A DNA stretch of 33,604 nt. Origin: Chrysiogenes arsenatis DSM 11915. Its GTDB lineage: Bacteria > Chrysiogenota > Chrysiogenetes > Chrysiogenales > Chrysiogenaceae. The notes below the pieces were generated by a model. It saw nothing but the letters and a program-made list of their open reading frames with translations, was not told the DNA's origin and searched no databases. Position numbers and translations under genes: made by a program. Shown piece by piece: positions 8,005-17,194 of this stretch; within the stretch, counting starts at the first letter, position 1; each line of letters begins with the position of its first letter. The stretch covers positions 2,279-35,882 of the forward strand of contig NZ_AWNK01000014.1 of assembly GCF_000469585.1 (NCBI RefSeq), read 5' to 3'.

Positions 8005-9819
8005 TCACTCCACAGTTACACTCTTTGCGAGGTTACGCGGTTGATCCACGTCGCACCCTTTGAAATCGGCCACGTAATAGGCAATAAACTGCATCGGCAC
8101 GGCGTTAACAATCGGGCTGAGCATTTCCGGCACTTCGGGAACGCGGAACACGGTGTGGGCTTTTTTGCCCCAGCTGGTGTCGGCATCGTTGACCAGCGCC
8201 ACCACAATGCCGTCACGCGCGGCGACCTCTTCGACATTAGAAACAAGTTTATCGTACACGGCGCTGGCGGTTGCCACGACGACCACGGGCATTTGCGCGT
8301 CTATCAGGGCAATTGGGCCATGCTTCATTTCGCCGGAGGCGTACCCTTCGGCATGTATGTACGAAATTTCTTTCAGTTTCAGGGCTCCTTCCAGCGCAAT
8401 GGGGAAGTTAAACGAGCGGCCAAGGAAAAGGAAATTCGGGTAATCGTGGAAGGTATGGGCAAAGTTTTTATACTCTTCTTCACGCTCCAGCACGGTTTCG
8501 ATAACCGCGGGCAGGGCTTCTAGCTGGGCAATGTGTTCGGCGATAGCGGCGCTGTCAAGGCGCTTTTGTTCCTGCGCTATAAAGAGCGCCAGCAGGTAGA
8601 GGGCGGCGAGTTGGGTGGTGAAGGCTTTGGTAGATGCCACGCCAATTTCTGGCCCAGCGTTGGTGTACAGCACGCCGTGCGATTCCCGCACGATGGAGCT
8701 ATCGACCACGTTGCACACGGTGATGACTTTGGCGCCTTCGCGTTTGGCGTCCTTGAGCGCGGCCAGCGTATCCGCCGTCTCGCCACTCTGCGTAATCGGC
8801 ACCACAAGCGTACTGCTGTCAACGACTTTTGTGCGATAGCGGTATTCGCTGGCAATATCGACTTCCACCGGAATGCGGGCGATTTGTTCAAGGTAATACT
8901 TGCCAACCAGTCCCGCGTGCCAGCTGGTGCCACAGGCCACGAGTTGAATACGGCGGATGGAGGCGACTTCCTGCGGGGTAAGGGCTAAGTCGCTGAGTTG
9001 GAGCGTTTTGCCGTCGAATTTCCCGCGTAGCGTATCGCGCAATGCCCGCGGCTGTTCGTGGATTTCTTTGAGCATAAAGTGTTTGTAGCCACCCTTTTCG
9101 GCGGCTGATGGGCTCCATGAAACGGTTTTGATGGGGCGCTCCACGGGTTGTCCGTGATGGTAAATAGACACGGATTCTGGGGTAATCGCGGCAACGTCGC
9201 CATCTTCCAAGAAAATAAAATCGCGTGTATGCGCGAGGAGGGCGGGAATATCGCTGGCGACAAAATTTTCATTTTTGCCAAGACCAATCACCAGTGGTGA
9301 TTCTTGTTTGACGCATACCAGCGTGTGTGGGTCGCGAGTATCGATGGCGGCGATGGAATACGCGCCGCGAATCATGGGGAGAATCGCAAAAAGCGTTTCC
9401 AGCAGCGTTTCACGGCGGTGTACGTGCAGCAGGTGGGCGACCGTTTCGGTGTCGGTTTCGGAGAGGAACTGACTGCCGTGCGCTTCCAGCTCTGTCCGGA
9501 GCGATTTGTAATTTTCAATAATCCCGTTATGCACGATGGCAGTGGTGCCAACAACGTGCGGGTGCGCGTTGGGAACTGATGGCTTGCCGTGCGTGGCCCA
9601 GCGGGTGTGGCCAATGCCAATCGATCCAGCCAGTGGTTCCTGCGCCAGTTGCTCTTCAAGGGCAATCAGCTTGCCAAGGGCTTTCACATGGGTGAGTTCG
9701 TTGTGGTGCAGTGTCGAGATGCCGGCAGAGTCGTATCCGCGATATTCAAGTTTTTTCAGCCCTTCCAGAATAATAGGCATCGCTGCCCGTTTGCCGGTAT
9801 ATCCAACGATTCCACACAT
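8005..9819 (-). CDS. glmS: GlmS, glutamine-fructose-6-phosphate aminotransferase (isomerizing)
   Basis: It makes glucosamine-6-phosphate from fructose-6-phosphate and glutamine, the first step to UDP-GlcNAc for peptidoglycan and LPS. At 604 residues it has the usual length. It opens with MCGIVGYTGKR: Cys2 is the nucleophile of the class II glutaminase domain (about 1-240). Two SIS sugar-isomerase domains follow, with CGTSWHAG, TQSGETADTLAAL and EGYASGEMKHGPIAL, and the protein ends in the conserved KSVTVE. AGGAGG lies seven bases before the ATG. No glmS ribozyme-like leader is evident in the 51-nt upstream gap. The lipoprotein gene lies upstream and the Septu-like pair directly downstream. 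The region after the glmS stop is the classic attTn7 position. Confidence 0.98.
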   Translation of the reverse strand: MCGIVGYTGKRAAMPIILEGLKKLEYRGYDSAGISTLHHNELTHVKALGKLIALEEQLAQEPLAGSIGIGHTRWATHGKPSVPNAHPHVVGTTAIVHNGIIENYKSLRTELEAHGSQFLSETDTETVAHLLHVHRRETLLETLFAILPMIRGAYSIAAIDTRDPHTLVCVKQESPLVIGLGKNENFVASDIPALLAHTRDFIFLEDGDVAAITPESVSIYHHGQPVERPIKTVSWSPSAAEKGGYKHFMLKEIHEQPRALRDTLRGKFDGKTLQLSDLALTPQEVASIRRIQLVACGTSWHAGLVGKYYLEQIARIPVEVDIASEYRYRTKVVDSSTLVVPITQSGETADTLAALKDAKREGAKVITVCNVVDSSIVRESHGVLYTNAGPEIGVASTKAFTTQLAALYLLALFIAQEQKRLDSAAIAEHIAQLEALPAVIETVLEREEEYKNFAHTFHDYPNFLFLGRSFNFPIALEGALKLKEISYIHAEGYASGEMKHGPIALIDAQMPVVVVATASAVYDKLVSNVEEVAARDGIVVALVNDADTSWGKKAHTVFRVPEVPEMLSPIVNAVPMQFIAYYVADFKGCDVDQPRNLAKSVTVE

Positions 9820-9870
9820 ACAAATTCCTCCTGAGTAGAGTATCTCGCCTTTTTATTGTGCTGCCGCTAT

Positions 9871-10608
9871 TTATGGCAACAGGTGAATGGTCGCTTCGCC
9901 AACTTTTTCCCGTTTGTCAGCCGTTTCGACGACAAACTGAATTTTGTCGTACTGGTTTTGGTCAAAGAAGACCAGCCCAACGGTATAACTATTCGGGGGG
10001 ACGCTTTCAAGCCATTGAACGCGGTTGACTTCGGTACGAACATGCGCCGGAACATCTTGATATCCCTCCATCGCGCCGTACGCACCGCCTGCCAGGGCGC
10101 CGCCTAAGGCACCAACGGCCGCACCGCGTCCCGCAGCGCGCGAGCTATCGCCGACAACGCCACCGACGGCGGTTCCTACAACCGCTCCTAACAGTGCGCC
10201 ACCGGCGGCTTTGGCGGCGCCTGATTTGAGCACTTCTTTGCCGATAACTTTATCATTCAATGTTTTTATGACTTGCGCTTGGGTAAATGCAATTGCCATA
10301 TCGCTTTGTGCCGTGACGGCGTACATGCTTCGATTGGAGATGACGAAAGGGGTGTTCGAACGATTGTGCGCCACCAGCTTAACGGCACTCATCCCGGCGT
10401 TTGTGATTGTCGTACCAAAAACTTTTTCCAGCTCGATAGAGTCGACAACTTGCGCGGAAACGACGAGTTGTTGCCCCAGATGGTACGCGTGCGTATTTAC
10501 TCCGGGGTCGCGAAAGGTAAGTTGTGTTGTTTTCAGCTTTGGCGCACATCCAATAAGGCTTAAAGCGATCAATCCAAAAGCAAATGCACGAAAGAGTTGG
10601 CGGGTCAT
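9871..10608 (-). CDS. Outer-membrane-type lipoprotein with glycine-zipper domain
   Basis: A 245-residue protein of no recognised specific function. Residues 1-20 are a lipoprotein signal peptide with lipobox LIGC (Cys21), so the mature protein should be lipid-anchored and periplasm-facing. A beta-rich region (about 30-130) precedes a glycine/alanine-rich segment (about 130-185) with repeated GxxxG spacing, such as GGALLGAVVGTAVGGVVG and GALGGALAGGAYG, typical of glycine-zipper membrane-associating domains. A beta-rich C-terminal part follows. The ATG overlaps the bioF stop by 4 nt, so it is probably co-translated with bioF, although a functional link to biotin is not obvious. Glycine-zipper lipoproteins can be structural, stress-related or oligomerising; which applies here is not known. 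Confidence 0.85.
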   Translation of the reverse strand: MTRQLFRAFAFGLIALSLIGCAPKLKTTQLTFRDPGVNTHAYHLGQQLVVSAQVVDSIELEKVFGTTITNAGMSAVKLVAHNRSNTPFVISNRSMYAVTAQSDMAIAFTQAQVIKTLNDKVIGKEVLKSGAAKAAGGALLGAVVGTAVGGVVGDSSRAAGRGAAVGALGGALAGGAYGAMEGYQDVPAHVRTEVNRVQWLESVPPNSYTVGLVFFDQNQYDKIQFVVETADKREKVGEATIHLLP

Positions 10609-11786
10609 ACGTCACCTTTTTTAGGAAGTCCTGTGTTGTTGTATTCACGAATAAGGCTAACAATCAGCCTTTCAATAGCTTCTGGCGTATGGTTGGCATT
10701 AAGGGCAATGCGCAGTCGCGCTGTGCCGCGTGCCACGGTCGGATAGCGGATAGCAGGGACAAAAAAACCTGCCTGGCGCAATCCGAGCGAAAGATCAACG
10801 GCGGTTTCTGCTTCGCCGACGACTATTGGAAAAATGGCCGTTTTCTGCTGCGAAAAATCCCAGCCAGCGCGCGTCAGTCCTTCAGCTAATGCGCGGATGT
10901 TGTGCTTGAGTGCGTCAACTTGCTCGCCTTTAGCAAGCATTTGCACCGCAGTGCGATTGACATGGGCAATGCCGGGTGGAAAGGCGGTACTAAAGATATA
11001 ACCCCGCGCCATGTTGCGCAAGTAGTCAATCTGGAGTTGGGTTCCGGTCGCGTAGGCTCCCATCGAGCCGAGTGCTTTGCCAAACGTACCAAAGGTCAGG
11101 AGGTGGTCGGGATGGGAACCGAAAATTTCTGTTACCCCCTGCCCGCGCGCGCCCAGCACACCGGTAGAGTGCGCTTCGTCGACAACGAGTAACGCGTTAT
11201 GGCGTTTGGCTAACTCCAGCAGCGCTACCAGTGGGGCAACATCGCCATCCATGCTGTAGACCGCATCGGTGACAATCGTCCGCAGCCCATTGCCCACATG
11301 CGCGACGAGGAGCGATTCAAGGTGCTCGATATCATTGTGTCGGTAGACGTGAACGGTGCCGCGTCCCAAACGGCAGCCATCAATAATACTGGCGTGGTTA
11401 AGGGCATCCGAAAAAACTTGATCGTGCGGGGAATGGAGCAACGCACTCATCAGCGCCACATTTCCTTGGTATCCTGCGGGGAAGAGCATGGCATCTTCCA
11501 CCCCTTTCCAGTTGCATAACTCACGGACAAGCAGGTGGTGTTCTTCCCAAAACCCATTGACTAACGGGCTGGCAGTCGCTGAAGTGGCCGAACATGAGGC
11601 CGCCCGCGCTGCGGCGAGTAACGTTGGGTGAGTGGCATAGCCGAGGTAGTCGTTCGAACTGAAAAGCACCAGCGGTTCGCCATCGACTTCGGCGTGTGAA
11701 CCGGTGTAGTGGCGAATTGTCCGCAGTTGGCGAAACAGCCCCGCATTGCGAAGCGTCTCAAGACGTTGCGCTAAGATATGCTGCAT
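10605..11786 (-). CDS. bioF: 8-amino-7-oxononanoate synthase (BioF-like, alpha-oxoamine synthase family)
   Basis: A PLP enzyme of 393 residues that condenses pimeloyl-ACP/CoA with alanine in biotin synthesis. LFSSNDYLGYATHP (41-54), DALNHASIIDG, VVDEAHSTGVLG (201-212) and the PLP lysine in TFGTFGKALGSMGA (Lys237) identify the family. The region corresponding to the usual glycine-rich GSGGS loop is SATAS at 69-73, then PLVNG, a clear departure from E. coli BioF. The fold and catalytic residues are otherwise kept. Related family members (Kbl, ALAS, serine palmitoyltransferase) cannot be fully excluded; no other bio gene is in the window. The start lies 3 nt after the dnaA stop, and the stop overlaps the lipoprotein start, so dnaA-bioF-lipoprotein looks like one transcription unit. 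Confidence 0.87.
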   Translation of the reverse strand: MQHILAQRLETLRNAGLFRQLRTIRHYTGSHAEVDGEPLVLFSSNDYLGYATHPTLLAAARAASCSATSATASPLVNGFWEEHHLLVRELCNWKGVEDAMLFPAGYQGNVALMSALLHSPHDQVFSDALNHASIIDGCRLGRGTVHVYRHNDIEHLESLLVAHVGNGLRTIVTDAVYSMDGDVAPLVALLELAKRHNALLVVDEAHSTGVLGARGQGVTEIFGSHPDHLLTFGTFGKALGSMGAYATGTQLQIDYLRNMARGYIFSTAFPPGIAHVNRTAVQMLAKGEQVDALKHNIRALAEGLTRAGWDFSQQKTAIFPIVVGEAETAVDLSLGLRQAGFFVPAIRYPTVARGTARLRIALNANHTPEAIERLIVSLIREYNNTGLPKKGDV

Positions 11787-11789
11787 GGG

Positions 11790-13184
11790 CTAACTGAGGA
11801 TTCGCGCTTCGATGGCTTGCAAGTCATTCGAGAAGGTTTCATCGCTGATAATCCGTTTGTCGATGGTTTTAATGGCATGCACAACCGTTGAGTGATCGCG
11901 TCCGCCGAATTCGCGGCCAATCTGCGGTAGTGACATATTCGTAAGTTTACGACAGAGGTACATCGCTGTGTGGCGCGCGGTTATGTATTCGCTGGAGCGG
12001 CTTTTTGATTTCATGTCGTTGACTTTCACGTGGAAAAAATTCCCGACTTCCCGTTGAATTTCGTCGCAACTAATGATTTTATCAATGTCACGCACAATAT
12101 CCTTCAGCATAAGCTTGATTAAATCAAGGCTCAGGTCAACGCCTGTCAGTTTCGAATAGGCACTGACGCGAATCAGGCACCCTTCAAGTTCGCGAATGTT
12201 ATTTTTGATCGCTTTTGCAATATAGAGCGCGGCGTCGTTCGGGAGGTTCACCCCTTCCGATTCGGCTTTTTTGCGTAAAATTGCGAGCTTGGTTTCTAAG
12301 TCAGGCGGTTGAATGTCGGCAATCAGTCCCCATTCAAAACGCGAGCGGAGCCGTTCTTCGAGGTTCGTAATTTCACGGGGGAATTTATCGCTGGAAATAA
12401 CGATCTGTTTCTTTTCACGGTGGAGCGTGTTGAAGGTGTGAAAAAACTCTTCCTGTGTCCGCTCTTTGCCCGCAATAAATTGAATGTCGTCGATAATCAG
12501 CACGTCGACGTGCCGATAACGCTGGCGAAAGTCTTCTATCTTCCCGTTTTTCAGAGCGTTAATCAGTTCGTTGGTGAATTTTTCACTGTCGTTGTAAACA
12601 ACACGGGCGTTCTGCTTCGTTTTCGAAATCATGTTGCCGATCGCCTGAATCAGGTGCGTTTTTCCGAGTCCAACCCCGCCGTATAAAAAGAGTGGGTTAT
12701 ACGTGATTCCCGGCACCTGCGCGACGGCCAGCGCGGCGGCGTGGGCGAATTGGTTCGAAGAGCCGACGACAAAAGCATCGAAATTATACTGTGGCGACAG
12801 CGAGTCGTTCGCCACTGGCACTTCTTTAATTGCGGACGGCGGCAATGAATTGCGTGGTTTCAGGGGGAGAGTATCTCGAGTTTCGCCTTCCGGAGTGCTG
12901 GCGTCATGGTCAGACTGCGCTTCGTTTCTGGTGGCGGCATCTTTGTCGATAACGAGGCGGACACGGCACGGCGCACTTTCAAGTTGTTCGACGGTTTCCT
13001 GGATTTGCGCCAGATAGCGTTCTTCAACGATGTCTTTCATGAACTTTGATGGCACCGCCAATTGTAGGTATTCACCATCCCAGCCTAAAAATTCAATGGT
13101 TTTGATCCAAGTATAAAAATTCTGTTCCGATATTTTGGCAGACAGCATTCCCAGAACATTTATCCAAAGATCGTTTGACGACAT
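11790..13184 (-). CDS. dnaA: DnaA, chromosomal replication initiator
   Basis: The AAA+ protein that binds DnaA boxes and melts oriC. With the ATG at 13184 (MSSNDLWINVLG) it is 464 residues; GAGG lies five bases upstream, so I prefer this to a 14-residue longer frame starting at 13226. Domain I (1-75) has the usual W-x-WIKTI pattern. A variable linker rich in acidic and polar residues spans about 80-130. Domain III has Walker A GGVGLGKT (169-176), Walker B IIDDIQF and the arginine region RLRSRFEWGL. Domain IV ends with the DnaA-box recognition signature GGRDHSTVVHAIKTID. It is not next to dnaN, recF or gyrB, as dnaA often is; its neighbours are a ClC channel and bioF. Confidence 0.98.
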   Translation of the reverse strand: MSSNDLWINVLGMLSAKISEQNFYTWIKTIEFLGWDGEYLQLAVPSKFMKDIVEERYLAQIQETVEQLESAPCRVRLVIDKDAATRNEAQSDHDASTPEGETRDTLPLKPRNSLPPSAIKEVPVANDSLSPQYNFDAFVVGSSNQFAHAAALAVAQVPGITYNPLFLYGGVGLGKTHLIQAIGNMISKTKQNARVVYNDSEKFTNELINALKNGKIEDFRQRYRHVDVLIIDDIQFIAGKERTQEEFFHTFNTLHREKKQIVISSDKFPREITNLEERLRSRFEWGLIADIQPPDLETKLAILRKKAESEGVNLPNDAALYIAKAIKNNIRELEGCLIRVSAYSKLTGVDLSLDLIKLMLKDIVRDIDKIISCDEIQREVGNFFHVKVNDMKSKSRSSEYITARHTAMYLCRKLTNMSLPQIGREFGGRDHSTVVHAIKTIDKRIISDETFSNDLQAIEARILS

Positions 13185-13225
13185 AAGTACCTCTTGTGTT
13201 TTATTATAGTGAATCGGCGTACGCA

Positions 13226-15016
13226 TTATCCTTGACGAAGCGCCAGCTTTTGCACTTCCCGATTATAGGCTTGCATAATGTCGCGGCGCGATATCATTCC
13301 GTCGAGTTTTCCGTCTTTATCCACCACTGGCAGATGGTCAAAGTCGCGGATGCCAAATTTTTCCAGAGCATCCTGCAAGTTATCATCAATTGATACGGTG
13401 ACAACATCGGTGGTCGCCAGATCTTTTGCGACCAGAATATCGTCAAGCCCCTCTTCAAACATTACCTTGCGGATATCTTGAAAGGAGAGGATGCCAACTA
13501 GCTTTCCATCCGTGTCGAGCACAGGAAAATCCATTTGTGAACTATGGGCAATCAGCATTTGAATTTGCTTAAATGACATAGATTCGGCAATAGCGTCGCA
13601 GTTTTTCGTTTCAACATTGGCCACTTTCAGCCGTTGCATAATCGTGAGGTCTTTGCCACCGGCTAAACGATAACCACGCCTGATCATTGGGATGGTATCG
13701 ATCGATTCTTGCCCCATCATTTTCACTAGCGAGGTGCCAATCATACACGCAAACATAGTGGGGAGCACGATGTTAAAGTCCCCTGTGATTTCAAAGAGCA
13801 GGAAAATAGCCGTCAGCGGTGCGTGGCTGGCGGCGGCAACCATTGCTCCCATGCCAACCATCGCGTAGGATGGGGCGTGAATTTCAAAGGGAAAAATCAT
13901 ATTACACCCGATGCCAAAGGCCGATCCCAGCATCAGTCCGATAAACAGTGAAGGGCCAAATACGCCGCCAGAGAGTCCACTTCCCAGCGTGACGCCCGTC
14001 GCAACCATTTTCACGAAAACGAGCGCTAAGAGCAGGTAAATCGAGATTTCACCAAGGAGTGCATCGTTCATCCAGCGATATCCGACTCCCATCACCTGCG
14101 GAAACGCAACCCCCATCACACCAACCAGAAATGCACCAAACATTACTTTGCGCCACACTGGCCATGGTGATGCCTGAAAACGGTCGTAAATATTATAATA
14201 AACACGGATGAAAATCATCGCCACAACGCCAACCAATAAGCCCAGAATGGCGTAAAGGAAGTATTCCTGCGCGCTGGCCATTTCAAATGCGGGCGTAACT
14301 ATTTCAATGTCTTTTTCAAAAATAGCGCGCGACACCACGGCTGCAACCGCTGCTGAAATAACAATCGGGCTGAAACTGAAAATCGCGAGGTCGCCCATCA
14401 GCATGATTTCCAGCGCAAACATTGATCCCGCAATGGGCGCATCAAAAGCCGCTGAAATGCCACCGGCGGCACCACAGGCCACGAGCACTTTCATGCGTGC
14501 CCCACTCATCTTGAGAAACTGACCCAGCATCGAACCAATTGCGGCACCTATCGCGACAATCGGCCCTTCGCGCCCAGCACTTCCCCCACTGCCAAGCGTA
14601 ACCGCGGTGGTTATTGTACGCAGAAAAATAACGCGAGGGTGAATTATGGCGTTTTTGAAAATAACGTTTTCTAGCAAGCTTGGCATGCCATAACCGCTCG
14701 ACTCTTTGGGATATTTCAGGAGCAAGGGTAAAATGATGAGCGCCCCAGCAATGGGAATGATGATGAGCAGCAGTCGACCCGGAAAATCATACGATACGCC
14801 AAGGTAGTGAAAAGCATCTTCAAAAAATAGCTTTTCCATGGCGCTAATCGATATCCGAAAAAGGGCGTTAAACAGCGCACTGGCTACCCCGATAATGGCA
14901 GCCATAATGATAAGAAAGGTGTTGTCGTTGATCCGCAGCAGCGATATCAACTGCAAAAAACGGACGTGCGCGGTGGCAAGTCCTTTAATGTACTTACGTT
15001 TAAAACGGCTAGGCAT
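13226..15016 (-). CDS. ClC-family chloride channel/transporter with C-terminal CBS pair
   Basis: An integral membrane anion channel or H+/Cl- exchanger of about 596 residues. About ten to twelve hydrophobic helices fill the first 440 residues. Family motifs are GYGMP (near 109-113, where E. coli ClcA has GSGIP), GSGGSAGREGP (142-152, gating Glu150) and GSGLSGGVFGPS. The C-terminal 130 residues form two CBS domains (SSQMDFPVLDTDGKLVGILS and DFDHLPVVDKDGKLDGMISR), which usually bind nucleotides and regulate the channel. I choose ATG 15016 (MPSRFKRKY), preceded by an AAAGAG stretch; alternative starts are ATG 15046 and TTG 15079. Whether it is a channel or exchanger cannot be told. It lies between hisG and dnaA and its ion role has no evident link to either. 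Confidence 0.9.
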   Translation of the reverse strand: MPSRFKRKYIKGLATAHVRFLQLISLLRINDNTFLIIMAAIIGVASALFNALFRISISAMEKLFFEDAFHYLGVSYDFPGRLLLIIIPIAGALIILPLLLKYPKESSGYGMPSLLENVIFKNAIIHPRVIFLRTITTAVTLGSGGSAGREGPIVAIGAAIGSMLGQFLKMSGARMKVLVACGAAGGISAAFDAPIAGSMFALEIMLMGDLAIFSFSPIVISAAVAAVVSRAIFEKDIEIVTPAFEMASAQEYFLYAILGLLVGVVAMIFIRVYYNIYDRFQASPWPVWRKVMFGAFLVGVMGVAFPQVMGVGYRWMNDALLGEISIYLLLALVFVKMVATGVTLGSGLSGGVFGPSLFIGLMLGSAFGIGCNMIFPFEIHAPSYAMVGMGAMVAAASHAPLTAIFLLFEITGDFNIVLPTMFACMIGTSLVKMMGQESIDTIPMIRRGYRLAGGKDLTIMQRLKVANVETKNCDAIAESMSFKQIQMLIAHSSQMDFPVLDTDGKLVGILSFQDIRKVMFEEGLDDILVAKDLATTDVVTVSIDDNLQDALEKFGIRDFDHLPVVDKDGKLDGMISRRDIMQAYNREVQKLALRQG

Positions 15017-15090
15017 AACACTCTTTCTCTGTTGAAACGGGTACATAGCATCGGACGTTGATTCAGGGCAGCCGTGCAATGGTGCGTGTG

Positions 15091-15744
15091 TTACCCTGTG
15101 GGCGCGTTGCTCACAATCATGGCACGCAATTGCTCGATAAGCTGCTGTATGCGGTCAAACTTGGTCTTCATGCTGGTGCGATTGACCACCACGCGGCATG
15201 ATGACGTAAAGATTTTTTCTTTGATGATTAACCCGTTTTGCCGAAGGGTCTCACCCGTTTCGACAATATCGACAATACGCCCTGAAAGGCCAACCAGCGG
15301 TGCAAGTTCAATGGAACCGTACAGCTTAATCAGTTCAACATCAACCCCTTTAGCGGCAAAGAATCGTTCGGCAATATTCACGAATTTCGTGGCGACAACC
15401 GTCCCATTGTATCCCGGCACTCGCTCGGAAAAACCGGCTGGTTCGGCGACAACAACATCGCAGACACCAAACCCAAGGTCGAGTGGTTCACATAGGTCGT
15501 AGCGCGTTTCTTCCAGTGTATCTTTCCCGCAAATGCCGATATCAGCCGCGCCGTGATGGACATAGGTTGGAACGTCCGTCGCACGAACCGTCATAAAACT
15601 TACCTGTAAATCGTCGCGCGTAAAAATGAGTTTGCGCGATCCGGAAAACATCTCGGGACAACCCCAGCCGATTTTTTCGAGCAGAGCCATGGACTCTTCC
15701 TGAATTCTCCCCTTTGGGAGTGCGATCATCAGTGGCTTTGCCAT
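15091..15744 (-). CDS. hisG: HisG, ATP phosphoribosyltransferase (short form)
   Basis: Catalyses the first step of histidine synthesis, joining ATP and PRPP. The 217-residue length lacks the C-terminal regulatory domain of long HisG, so this is the short form, which needs the HisZ subunit for activity and feedback control. Signatures are MIALPKGRIQEES, the GICGKDTLEE stretch near residue 70 and VDIVETGETLRQNGL. HisZ is not in the window. The ATG overlaps the murA stop by one base (TAATG), so the two are probably translated together. The murA-hisG pairing occurs in several bacterial groups outside enterics. Complete. Confidence 0.96.
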   Translation of the reverse strand: MAKPLMIALPKGRIQEESMALLEKIGWGCPEMFSGSRKLIFTRDDLQVSFMTVRATDVPTYVHHGAADIGICGKDTLEETRYDLCEPLDLGFGVCDVVVAEPAGFSERVPGYNGTVVATKFVNIAERFFAAKGVDVELIKLYGSIELAPLVGLSGRIVDIVETGETLRQNGLIIKEKIFTSSCRVVVNRTSMKTKFDRIQQLIEQLRAMIVSNAPTG

Positions 15745-17000
15745 TATGACGATACCCTTTCTATCTGCGCGCCAAGCGCGGCAAGTTTTGTTTCTAGCTG
15801 TTCATATCCACGATCAAGGTGATAAATTCGTTGCACTTCGGTTGTCCCCTCGGCGGCGAGCGCAGCTAAGACCAATGAGGCGCTGGCACGTAAGTCGGTG
15901 GCCATCACCGGTGCTCCCTTGAGTTGCGCCGCTCCGCGCACCACGGCGCGTGGTCCCTGGATCTCAATTTGAGCACCCATGCGGCGTAGCTCGGCAACGT
16001 GCATAAAGCGATTTTCGAAGATGGTTTCTTCAATACTACTTACCCCTTTGGCGCGGCACATGAGCGCCATGTATTGGGCTTGCATATCGGTCGGAAAGCC
16101 GGGGTAGGGGCTGGTTGTAACGTCTCGGCTGATGATGCCATTGCCGATTACGCGTACACCTTGCGGTGTGCTTTCAATTTTGACCCCGCAGTCGCGCAGC
16201 TTGATAATCACCGAGTCAAGCAGTGGGGCAATATCGCCAATGACGTGCACATCGCCGCCGGTAATCGCGGCCGCTACAATTAAGGTTCCCGCTTCAATCC
16301 GATCCGGCATAATCGAATACGTTGTCCCTTGCAGGGCCTCGACGCCTTCAATCGTGATGGTGTCTGTTCCTGCCCCCTCAATGCGTGCTCCCATCTGAAT
16401 CAGGCAGTTCGCTAGATCGCGCACTTCTGGTTCGCGCGCAGCGTTGCGCAGAATCGTTTTTCCCTGAGCCAGTGTGGCAGCCATCATGATATTTTCGGTG
16501 CCCGTAACTGTGACCGTGTCAAACCAGATTTCCGCCCCCTGCAACCGATCGCATTCGGCCAGAATATATCCATCCGCAAGGTCGATTTTTGCGCCCATTT
16601 TTTCGAGTGCGCTCAGGTGAAGATTTACTGGACGTGCTCCAATGGCACAGCCGCCAGGCAGACTGACTTTTGCCTTGCCGTAGCGCGCCAGTAAGGGGCC
16701 AAGCAGCACAATACTCGCCCGCATTGTCCGCACTAAATCATAATGAGCCAGACATGGGCTGGTGGGGGAAGTTTGCACGCAAAAACGTTTTTCGTTGCTT
16801 ACGTAGTGGCTTTCAGCACCCAAAGAAAGTAACAAGCGACGCATGGTATCAATATCGCGTAAATTCGGCACATTCAAAAGGCATGTCTCTCCCTCGGCAA
16901 GCAACGTTGCTGCTAACAAGGGAAGTGCCGCATTTTTTGCTCCGCTGACAAAAACATCTCCCCGTAAAACCTGACCGCCAGTAATCAGTAATTTATCCAT
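15744..17000 (-). CDS. murA: MurA, UDP-N-acetylglucosamine 1-carboxyvinyltransferase
   Basis: The first committed enzyme of peptidoglycan synthesis, transferring enolpyruvate from PEP to UDP-GlcNAc; it is the fosfomycin target. With start ATG 17000 it is 418 residues, the normal length. GAGG lies six to seven bases upstream, while the adjacent ATG at 17003 is too close and an open frame reaching 17087 adds an unrelated leader. [10 protein letters not shown] (Lys22, Asn23), the PEP-reactive cysteine in [15 protein letters not shown] (Cys118, the fosfomycin target site, which is Cys rather than Asp) and [11 protein letters not shown] identify the family. The gene is divergent from dnaE across a gap of about 190 nt. 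hisG follows with a one-base overlap. Confidence 0.97.
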   Translation of the reverse strand: MDKLLITGGQVLRGDVFVSGAKNAALPLLAATLLAEGETCLLNVPNLRDIDTMRRLLLSLGAESHYVSNEKRFCVQTSPTSPCLAHYDLVRTMRASIVLLGPLLARYGKAKVSLPGGCAIGARPVNLHLSALEKMGAKIDLADGYILAECDRLQGAEIWFDTVTVTGTENIMMAATLAQGKTILRNAAREPEVRDLANCLIQMGARIEGAGTDTITIEGVEALQGTTYSIMPDRIEAGTLIVAAAITGGDVHVIGDIAPLLDSVIIKLRDCGVKIESTPQGVRVIGNGIISRDVTTSPYPGFPTDMQAQYMALMCRAKGVSSIEETIFENRFMHVAELRRMGAQIEIQGPRAVVRGAAQLKGAPVMATDLRASASLVLAALAAEGTTEVQRIYHLDRGYEQLETKLAALGAQIERVSS

Positions 17001-17131
17001 CATTTTCCTCGCGTATGAACAGCTTATAGAGCGTATTTTTATCGTGCCGATAATACACGAATACTGCAAAAAAAACACTTGCGACACGATTTTAACGGCA
17101 ATTTTCTGCGTTTCATCAAGGCGTTATACGG

Positions 17132-17144
17132 CGCGGTAGCCGCG
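17132..17144. promoter_or_regulatory. Short GC dyad in the murA-dnaE divergent intergenic region
   Basis: CGCGG (17132-17136) and CCGCG (17140-17144) form a perfect dyad around a TAG spacer, within the roughly 190-nt gap that must hold the promoters of murA and dnaE. It could be an operator or a leader hairpin. No convincing -10/-35 pair was found on either strand, so this is a candidate only. Confidence 0.25.
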
Positions 17145-17194
17145 ACTATGTATCTGTGGTAGTATGAGCAGACCTTGCGGAAGGAGCACCTTTC

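Noticed and set aside
13145-13325. oriC next to dnaA
   Set aside because: Only loose TTATCCA-type matches occur and they lie in coding sequence; the dnaA-clc gap is 41 bp.
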